Positions 1 to 5,617 of a DNA stretch of 9,589 nt are shown in pieces. Numbering within the stretch: the first letter of the stretch is position 1; every line of letters begins with the position of its first letter. Where the stretch lies: contig SLRE01000146.1 in assembly GCA_007131125.1 (NCBI GenBank), forward strand, positions 1-9,589, written 5' to 3'. Under the pieces are notes generated by a model. That model saw nothing but the letters and a program-made list of their open reading frames with translations. It was not told where the DNA came from and made no database searches. Source of the stretch: Bacteroidales bacterium (GTDB lineage: Bacteria; Bacteroidota; Bacteroidia; Bacteroidales; UBA7960). The position numbers were made by a program, and so were the translations under genes.

Positions 1-403
1 CCACCCGGTGGGGGGTTGTTCCGGTACGGGCCAGTGCGCTGAACAAAAGGATATTTTCAGTGGGCGACCAGAGGGGTCGGAAGCAGGCTCCCGGAATATC
101 CTGAAATACCTCTGTTTTCATCGTTTTGAGGTCGGTTAAGCCGATCCGCCTCCTGTCTCCTTCCTGGAATGAATAGGCCAGCATGCTTCCATCGAAGGAA
201 ACCGAAGGCTCACTTCCGGGTCCGATAACCTCTACCTCTTCGGTCAAAAGGTTTGCAACAAATACGTGCCCCTCAGATACATAGGCCAGGTGCTCAATTT
301 CTGCCAAGGGGGCTTCGGCCTGCCGGCATCCTGAAAAGATAAACAGGAGCATCAGCAACGGCAGCCATAATTTTACCATGAATTTGTTCTTTTGGGTTTT
401 CAT
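1..403 (-). CDS. Lipoprotein with TolB/PD40-type beta-propeller repeats, 3' part missing
   Basis: The first 134 residues of this protein are present; the rest lies beyond the window edge. A lipoprotein signal peptide is visible: basic N-terminus (MKTQKNK), hydrophobic core at residues 12-24 and lipobox FSGC with the acylated cysteine at 26. After it come two segments shaped like PD40/TolB propeller blades: SEPSVSFDGSMLAYSF at residues 64-79 and FRPLWSPTENILLFSA at 108-123, both fitting the pattern 'P-x-hSPDGxxhhF'. It is therefore likely a membrane-anchored periplasmic or surface propeller protein, a fold usually used for binding or as a scaffold for a fused domain. What follows the propeller cannot be seen, so no specific function is proposed. 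The ATG at 403 is chosen because it gives the basic n-region; the ATG eight codons later (379) would still leave a workable signal. It is separated from mscL by 266 bases and may have its own promoter. Confidence 0.75.
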   Translation of the reverse strand, partial: MKTQKNKFMVKLWLPLLMLLFIFSGCRQAEAPLAEIEHLAYVSEGHVFVANLLTEEVEVIGPGSEPSVSFDGSMLAYSFQEGDRRRIGLTDLKTMKTEVFQDIPGACFRPLWSPTENILLFSALARTGTTPHRV

Positions 404-669
404 GACGGTAAATTTTTTGTGAAGATAATAAAGCCAAGCAAAATAGCAAACAAAGCGTGAGGATACCGGCATGAAGGTCGGGGCGGGTTTTCCGGAGGTG
501 TTCACCCTTAATTTTCAGATAGGCTGGTATTGATAAAGGCAGCCGGTATCAACCTTATATAAATTACAGCTTTTACCCCAATAAAGATACGGCAAAAAAG
601 AATTGACCCGGATATTTTTCCCGTTTATTTGTTCAGTTATGGCCGCAACCGGTTATTATCAGCAAAAAC
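404..669. other. Intergenic region between mscL end and lipoprotein start
   Basis: No ORF or RNA gene is supported here. It must hold the 3' end of the mscL transcript and the leader of the lipoprotein gene, but no convincing hairpin-plus-U-tract terminator follows mscL. A 9-base inverted repeat (gataccggc at about 463-471, gccggtatc at 542-550) is present with arms about 70 bases apart, too far for a simple operator or terminator. A sequence TATTTTG on the minus strand near 442-448 is one base short of the TAnnTTTG -7 element. Confidence 0.4.
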
Positions 670-1134
670 CTATGTGAGGTGAGAGGTGCAGCTGGGACAC
701 CTGATGGCTTTGCGGGGAATAAAAGAAAAACAAAAGGGGCATTCTTTGGTAGTTGGCTCTGCCACTTCCACTTCAACGGCTTCCGTATCTGCCGGCTTGC
801 CTTTGAGCCGGTTGATTTTTTTGATAAACAAAAATATCAGGATGGCTACAATCAAAAAATCCAGAACGGTGTTAAAAAAGGCACCGTAATTCAGGGTTGG
901 AGCACCGGCTGCAGAAGCTTCGGAAAGGGCGGCATAGGGTGTGTCCCCAAGATTGATAAACAGCTCCCTGAAATCGACTTTTCCCACAAGCAGCCCAATG
1001 GGTGGCATCATGACATCGTGTACAAAGGAGGTGATGATTTTTCCAAAGGCAGCACCAATGATGATTCCTACGGCCATGTCGAGCACATTCCCCCGCATGG
1101 CAAATTCCTTGAATTCTTTTCTTAATTTTTTCAT
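670..1134 (-). CDS. mscL: Large-conductance mechanosensitive channel MscL with C-terminal zinc ribbon
   Basis: MscL forms a homopentameric inner-membrane pore that opens under high membrane tension and releases solutes during hypo-osmotic shock. The N-terminus matches the family closely: EFKEFAMRGNVLDMAVGIII at residues 7-26, then a pore-lining first membrane helix continuing to about 44 with AAFGKI and MMPPIGLL. A periplasmic loop runs to about 81 and the second membrane helix (TVLDFLIVAILIFLFIKKIN) covers about 89-108. At 154 residues it is longer than the usual roughly 135. The extra tail contains two CxxC pairs (C132/C135 and C146/C149) spaced like a zinc ribbon, following an acidic linker at 115-128. 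The ATG at 1134 is preceded by AAGGTG, a fair Shine-Dalgarno match at normal distance. The radical SAM gene ends 48 bases upstream on the same strand, so cotranscription is possible. The identification is secure; the role of the tail is not known from sequence. Confidence 0.97.
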   Translation of the reverse strand: MKKLRKEFKEFAMRGNVLDMAVGIIIGAAFGKIITSFVHDVMMPPIGLLVGKVDFRELFINLGDTPYAALSEASAAGAPTLNYGAFFNTVLDFLIVAILIFLFIKKINRLKGKPADTEAVEVEVAEPTTKECPFCFSFIPRKAIRCPSCTSHLT

Positions 1135-1182
1135 AGCACCTTGTTACTTGCTTGGTTTATAAAAAAGAAAGTGGGAAACCTT

Positions 1183-2268
1183 TTACTGATTGCTGATTTG
1201 GTCTGCCCGGGGCAGATCAATGAAATGGCATTTGCGGCAAAAAGGATGGTTTTGGTTATTAAACCACATCTTTCGGAAATTCCGATATTTTTCGTTGTTA
1301 AGGATTTCCATCAAAGGTTTTTCAAAGGCATTGCCAAAGCTCATTTCCTTTGGGAAGGATTTGGCACAACAGGGTGCCACCTCTCCGTTCCAGCAAATAT
1401 AAAAGTGAGTCCAGGGGAAGGGGCAGTTTCGAAACCCGTTTTTTTTGTTGTGGTCCCAAAAGGTTACCTCCACCGAAGGATACCCGGCTTTTGCTGCTTC
1501 CAGCTCCTTTCGCGCTTTCAGGAACTCTTCTGAAACATAAAAATCATAATATTCCTTTTCAATTCCTGTAACCGAAGCCAGGTTAAACAATGTGAAGTTC
1601 AAAAATGGAATACCCATTTCATGGGCAAAACTGGTCATCCCAGCCATTTGGTGATAATTTTCCTTTGTAACCACCATGTTCAGCATCAAATCGGTTTGCG
1701 ACCCTTTGAGCATTTCCGATAGGGCTTTCAGATTTTGAGAGAATTTTTCAAACTCCGAACCAATCCTTATCCGGTTATAGGTTTCATGCAAGCCGTCGAT
1801 GGAAACCTGGACGGTGTCTATTTTGTCTTTTAAAACACCTGCATATTCAAGGGTTTTGGGTGCACAGGCATTGGTTGAAACGGAGATGACAATGCCCTTG
1901 TTTTTGGAACGGATGTAATCCACTATCTCTTCAATATCGCGGTAGAGAAAAGTTTCTCCCATGCCTGTCAGGCCAATGGAATCAAGGTACGCCCAGTTTT
2001 CGTCGATGACTTTCATTGCCATTTCTTTATCCATAAACCCCTGGTCCATTTTTTTGCCGTAATCGTATTCCCGGGGGCAAACTGTGCAATGGATGTTGCA
2101 GTGGGCGCTTAGTTCAAGCATTATGGTGGAGGGTTGCGCTACTTTGGTGCTTTTGGAGGCTTTCATCCAAAAGTGTTTTCCCTTATTGGAGAGGTATTGG
2201 AAAAAGGCTGTCCCCCGGGGCAATTTCCGTAATCTTTTAATGGCTTTTTTTATTTTCCTTTTGGTCAT
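1183..2268 (-). CDS. Radical SAM/SPASM domain protein, substrate unknown
   Basis: This 361-residue protein (numbered from the ATG at 2268) is a radical SAM enzyme with a SPASM-type C-terminus. The radical SAM cluster motif CNIHCTVC supplies C57, C61 and C64, which bind the [4Fe-4S] cluster that cleaves S-adenosylmethionine. GMGETF at 102-107 is the SAM-binding GGE-like motif and VSIDG at 155-159 is a typical later barrel strand. The C-terminal part has the cysteines expected for auxiliary clusters: C282, C292, the CC pair at 300-301 in WNGEVAPCC, and C344/C347 near the end. SPASM proteins typically modify peptides or proteins, or act in cofactor synthesis; nothing here identifies the substrate. 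The N-terminal 25 residues are strongly basic (MTKRKIKKAIKRLRK). An in-frame TTG at 2292 would add eight residues, but it lies inside a hairpin and ATG is the commoner start. The gene starts 100 bases after the large ATPase and is followed by mscL. Confidence 0.9.
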   Translation of the reverse strand: MTKRKIKKAIKRLRKLPRGTAFFQYLSNKGKHFWMKASKSTKVAQPSTIMLELSAHCNIHCTVCPREYDYGKKMDQGFMDKEMAMKVIDENWAYLDSIGLTGMGETFLYRDIEEIVDYIRSKNKGIVISVSTNACAPKTLEYAGVLKDKIDTVQVSIDGLHETYNRIRIGSEFEKFSQNLKALSEMLKGSQTDLMLNMVVTKENYHQMAGMTSFAHEMGIPFLNFTLFNLASVTGIEKEYYDFYVSEEFLKARKELEAAKAGYPSVEVTFWDHNKKNGFRNCPFPWTHFYICWNGEVAPCCAKSFPKEMSFGNAFEKPLMEILNNEKYRNFRKMWFNNQNHPFCRKCHFIDLPRADQISNQ

Positions 2269-2283
2269 GATCCATGGTTTTGG

Positions 2284-2313
2284 CCGTTGCAAAAATAACA
2301 GTTATTGCAACGG
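2284..2313 (-). promoter_or_regulatory. Hairpin in the leader of the radical SAM gene
   Basis: On the minus-strand transcript CCGTTGC (2313-2307) pairs with GCAACGG (2290-2284), and inside it AATAAC (2306-2301) pairs with GTTATT (2299-2294), leaving a three-base bulge and a tight loop. The stem ends 15 bases before the ATG at 2268, so it would sit next to the ribosome-binding zone. No U tract follows, so it is not a standard terminator. A role in translation control, or in mRNA processing or stability between the ATPase and radical SAM genes, is inference. Confidence 0.4.
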
Positions 2314-2368
2314 TTTGATGCATTTGAGGGAAAAAGAACAAAGAAGCGCTTAAGGCGAAACGGGTTTA

Positions 2369-5300
2369 TCAGTGAATAATGTTTTTGGCTTTCAACAGTT
2401 CCACAGTTATCCTGTATAATAAAGGATTAACGGAGAACTGTCCCGAATTTTCCTGGATGATGCCCCTGTCGGAAAGCCGCATCAGCATCAGGTTGGCCTG
2501 CCTGCGATTGATGTTTATTACCTGTGAAAGCTCCAGGTCGTTCAGGCTTTCATGAATGATCATGGCATATAACCCCAGAAGGGTTTCCTGGGGCAGGTTT
2601 TGCAGAAAGCTGAAATCGATCCTGTCCAGCGAGCGGATGTGGATGGTTGTGGTCGTTACCTTGCTGGCCGACCGCACCCAAAGCAGAATAGCAAAAGCAA
2701 TATTGGATCGGGTCAGCTCATTGAGACCGGAAAAATACTTGTCCTTCAGGAACTCCTGTTTTTTCTCCTGGCTTAACTTCTGAAACTGCCGGTCATCCCG
2801 GTCCAGGGGAGAGGGTTCAAATACCATGTTGAAACCACTTGCGTTGTGCCTCAGGGTAATGAGTTTTACAATGTCATCAGAGGTAAGGTTTCTCAGCTTG
2901 ATGATGGCAGGAAAATAACCATACAAACCAATGGTCTTGTCAAGGAACCTGCTTGCATAAAGGGAGCAGGAGCAAACCCAGAAAATTTTGCGGCTGGTTA
3001 GGGAAACGATTTCAAAAAACTTTTTCAGCAGCATGAAGCCTCCGGGTTGCCTGAGAAAGATCTTTTGCAGTCCGTCAAGAACAACCACACAGGATGGGTT
3101 TTTATCAATAAAGGAAAAAAAGTCGTTGGCGGTCTGGAAGGGTTCCCCGCAAAACTCAATGCCCAATCGGGCAAAAAACTGCTCTTCATTGAGCACCCTT
3201 TCGGGAAACCTGCATTTGAAAACCGGATAGGTATCCCCGACTTTTTCCTTAATAAACAAGTTGATCATGGAGGTAATGCCGCTTCCTTTTTCCCCGACCA
3301 TCAGAATGGGGACAAAAGAATCGTTTTTCCAGCGGGTAAAGGCCTGATTAAGGCTTTGCATTTCCTGGTTGCGGGGATAAAAAAAGTTGTTGTCATTGAG
3401 TGGTTCAAGGTGAAAAAGGCGGCGGTAAACAAAAGGGAGCTTTTTAATGGCTGCATCCCCGGCAACCAGAAAGTCGCTGATGTCGGTTGTGATATCTGCC
3501 TGAATGTCATGAACCCCCAGCCTTCCTTTCAGTTGTCTCAAAAACTTTCCTCCCTTGATGCTGTATAAACGATACCGGGTGTAGGCAGCTTTTGTGGTTT
3601 TGTGAAAATACCCGGTAATGGCTTCCCTGAAGCGTTGCCCCCGGCTCAGGGTGCTGGCTTTGAGAAGGCGAAGGCGCACCTCGGCAATGTTTTGATTGTC
3701 TTGAAATTCTGTCAAACCATTGCAGAATTCTTCCACAGATTGTTCCAGGCGGGTGAGGATCTCCAGGCTCATCCCGCTGAACTTTTTGTTGAGTTGAAGC
3801 GATTTCTCAAGGGCCCGCTGAATGCCTTCACTGCCTATTTTTACTGCTTCCTCAAGCTGCCCTTCCTGCTCATACAAGACAAGGGCGGTATCCAGGTTAA
3901 ACCCGGTAACTTTGGCGACCTCCGTCAACCCGTTCTTCAGATCTTCGAAACCTTGCACCGACAGCGCTTTTTGCGTCAGAAGACTCCGCTTTAAATGGGG
4001 AAGCACTTCAAAACCGATCAGCTTTTTCGGGGAAAAAGAATGCAGGGAGGAATCGTCCAGGCCTTTTTCAGGGCTGACCTTTACGGCCATGGTTCTCCTG
4101 GCCGGAAAACCTTCAAGCCCGCTCAGAATATTCTGCTCCAGCTCCTGAATGACCAGGGAAAAATTATGTTCACTCAGCAGGGCCTCAGTTTCAGGAATGA
4201 TCGATTTAGAAAACTCTTTGGCGGCCTGGTACTTTAACAGGTTGATCTTTTTTCTGAAGGTTTCCTCATCGGCAAGGTTTTCTATTTCAATGCTTTTCAA
4301 AAACTCCGGAACCCTTTCCAGGGATTCCCGGATTTTTTCTTCCCTGTTTTTCATTCTGGACTGGAAACTCCAGAATGATTTGATGGCATGGTCATTCAGG
4401 ATATAAAGCTCGTGGTTAAACTTCCAGTCTTCGGTAAGGGCAAACAATGTATTGCCCATTTGCCGGCTTTTCCTTAAAAACCTTTTGCTGATATCCTGAA
4501 ATCCTTTTCGGGTTTTTCTGGCAGAATGCTTACTGCGGTTGAATTCAAAGGTGCCTGCTATTTCGCACTGGCTTTCAAACATTACGAATTGCCGGTTGCA
4601 AATCTCCTCCATTTCGCTCTCCAAAGATTCGATAAGGCTTTCGGCTTGTTTGTCCAGGCTGTCAAAAACAGGAATTATTTCATCCCGTATGAGTTTGGCC
4701 GCCCCCTGAAATTGTTCTTCCCATAACTGATCTTTCAGGAGACTGAAAAAAGCTTCGTCCAGCTTCCATGTTTTCAATAACAGGTTGGCAGTTTTTTTCT
4801 GAACTTCTTCGGCAACTGCAGTCAGCTGTTTCAGGTTTTGATTTCGCAGGTAATAAACAGCCAGCCTTTGCACGGGTATTTCCTGTTTCCAGATTTTTGG
4901 AGGAAGGGCCTTTTTTCCGGTTCTGCGCCTGAAAAAATTGAGAATACTACCCGGCAGACGCGATATTTTCAATCCTGCTCTTTTGAATTTCTTGATATAA
5001 CGGATCCATGCCGGGTCGGTTTTTAAAGGTGTAAAACGCAGAGTGTCCTGTTCGCGGCGAACACTAGGGGGCAGCAGTTTTGCAACCCCTTCAAATTCTT
5101 TTTCAAAAAGGCTGATCTGCTCCCCGTTGATCGAAAAGTCACTGATGTTGTCCCATAGGCCAATGGTTTCAAGAGTTTTACGCCTCAAAAGCAAAATTTC
5201 ATTGAGCAGCAGTTTTTTGTCTTTTTCCGTAATGGCCGATTCCTGCCTGGAGGCTGCCATTTCTGCAATTTTCCGGTGCTGCTTCAGGAATTCCCGGTAA

Positions 5301-5389
5301 TGGTTCAAGGGTTTAAATAAAGGGACAAAAAGGAAGTCCCTGCAAACTTTCCTGATGTTGTCTTCTGCAGTCTGTTCAATATATCTCAC
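2369..5389 (-). CDS. Large helical P-loop ATPase-like protein with altered Walker A and C-terminal winged helix
   Basis: I do not recognise this 1006-residue protein as a named family. Residues 1-650 are charged and helix-rich with likely coiled-coil stretches (about 185-265, 345-425, 480-560) and three strongly basic patches (about 131-168, 286-310, 596-624). There is no signal peptide or clear membrane helix. Residues about 665-860 look like an AAA_16/NACHT-type NTPase: a lead-in FYPRNQEMQSLNQAF (670-684), Walker A GEKGSGIT (699-706), Walker B VVVLDGLQ (768-775) and a sensor-1-like strand KIFWVCSCS (801-809). The usual Walker A lysine is isoleucine 705 (codon ATT at 3277-3275), and the second acidic Walker B residue is absent, so ATP hydrolysis is doubtful. 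Residues about 932-1000 resemble a winged helix-turn-helix. The start is GTG at 5389; a stop lies 12 codons upstream and no ATG lies between. It may be a STAND-like sensor or scaffold, possibly nucleic-acid binding; this is inference. Confidence 0.85.
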   Translation of the reverse strand: MRYIEQTAEDNIRKVCRDFLFVPLFKPLNHYREFLKQHRKIAEMAASRQESAITEKDKKLLLNEILLLRRKTLETIGLWDNISDFSINGEQISLFEKEFEGVAKLLPPSVRREQDTLRFTPLKTDPAWIRYIKKFKRAGLKISRLPGSILNFFRRRTGKKALPPKIWKQEIPVQRLAVYYLRNQNLKQLTAVAEEVQKKTANLLLKTWKLDEAFFSLLKDQLWEEQFQGAAKLIRDEIIPVFDSLDKQAESLIESLESEMEEICNRQFVMFESQCEIAGTFEFNRSKHSARKTRKGFQDISKRFLRKSRQMGNTLFALTEDWKFNHELYILNDHAIKSFWSFQSRMKNREEKIRESLERVPEFLKSIEIENLADEETFRKKINLLKYQAAKEFSKSIIPETEALLSEHNFSLVIQELEQNILSGLEGFPARRTMAVKVSPEKGLDDSSLHSFSPKKLIGFEVLPHLKRSLLTQKALSVQGFEDLKNGLTEVAKVTGFNLDTALVLYEQEGQLEEAVKIGSEGIQRALEKSLQLNKKFSGMSLEILTRLEQSVEEFCNGLTEFQDNQNIAEVRLRLLKASTLSRGQRFREAITGYFHKTTKAAYTRYRLYSIKGGKFLRQLKGRLGVHDIQADITTDISDFLVAGDAAIKKLPFVYRRLFHLEPLNDNNFFYPRNQEMQSLNQAFTRWKNDSFVPILMVGEKGSGITSMINLFIKEKVGDTYPVFKCRFPERVLNEEQFFARLGIEFCGEPFQTANDFFSFIDKNPSCVVVLDGLQKIFLRQPGGFMLLKKFFEIVSLTSRKIFWVCSCSLYASRFLDKTIGLYGYFPAIIKLRNLTSDDIVKLITLRHNASGFNMVFEPSPLDRDDRQFQKLSQEKKQEFLKDKYFSGLNELTRSNIAFAILLWVRSASKVTTTTIHIRSLDRIDFSFLQNLPQETLLGLYAMIIHESLNDLELSQVININRRQANLMLMRLSDRGIIQENSGQFSVNPLLYRITVELLKAKNIIH

Positions 5390-5427
5390 GCTTCTTACAG
5401 TTTTTCCACAACTTTTTGTAAATCAAA

Positions 5428-5546
5428 GCCTCAAAGGAGGCAGAACCATTTTGCCGGCAATGGGTATAGTTTAAAAATAACTTCATGCTGTTGGAACCAA
5501 AATTAAAAAAATATACCATTGATTTTAATTGTTGGAGCCTCAAAGG
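5428..5546. repeat. 10-base direct repeat pair in the divergent promoter region
   Basis: The decamer gcctcaaagg occurs exactly at 5428-5437 and again at 5537-5546, 109 bases apart, in the 228-base region between the divergently transcribed ATPase and oligopeptidase genes. The second copy lies in the spacer just upstream of the rightward -7 element. The pair could be binding sites for one regulator, but two copies of ten bases can also arise by chance. Confidence 0.3.
5498..5505 (-). promoter_or_regulatory. Candidate -7 element for the ATPase gene
   Basis: Read on the minus strand this is TAATTTTG, which fits the Bacteroidota sigma-ABfr -7 consensus TAnnTTTG. Transcription would start near 5490 and give a leader of about 100 bases before the GTG at 5389. 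No TTTG -33 element is found at the expected 19-21-base spacing, and the local sequence is AT-rich, so the call is weak. Confidence 0.3.
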
Positions 5547-5556
5547 TTGTTTTTTG

Positions 5557-5564
5557 TAAATTTG
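5557..5564 (+). promoter_or_regulatory. Bacteroidota-type promoter -7 element for the oligopeptidase B unit
   Basis: TAAATTTG matches the TAnnTTTG -7 consensus of the Bacteroidota primary sigma factor. A GTTG at 5531-5534 lies 22 bases upstream, close to the expected -33 position. A start near 5571 would give a leader of about 47 bases before the ATG at 5618, which is AT-rich with no Shine-Dalgarno sequence, as is usual in this phylum. Confidence 0.55.
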
Positions 5565-5617
5565 GGCTGATTAAGGGATAATAAAGCCTATTACAAATTA
5601 AAATTTTAAATGCTGCC

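Noticed and set aside
679..1125. 148-codon open frame on the plus strand
   Set aside because: It is fully antisense to mscL and explained by codon bias of that gene.
2269..2292. TTG start at 2292 for the radical SAM gene
   Set aside because: The ATG at 2268 is a stronger start, the extra eight residues add no motif, and the TTG is buried in a hairpin.
2284..2313. Hairpin as a terminator of the ATPase gene
   Set aside because: No U tract follows the stem on the minus strand.
2237..2323. RiPP precursor for the radical SAM/SPASM enzyme
   Set aside because: The 28-residue frame has no cysteine or core repeat, and no other small same-strand frame near the enzyme looks like a precursor peptide.
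3047..3568. 173-codon open frame on the plus strand
   Set aside because: It lies opposite the P-loop part of the ATPase gene, whose frame carries recognisable motifs.
5402..5410. DnaA-box-like ttttccaca
   Set aside because: One mismatch to the consensus, a single copy, and no cluster or AT-rich unwinding array around it.
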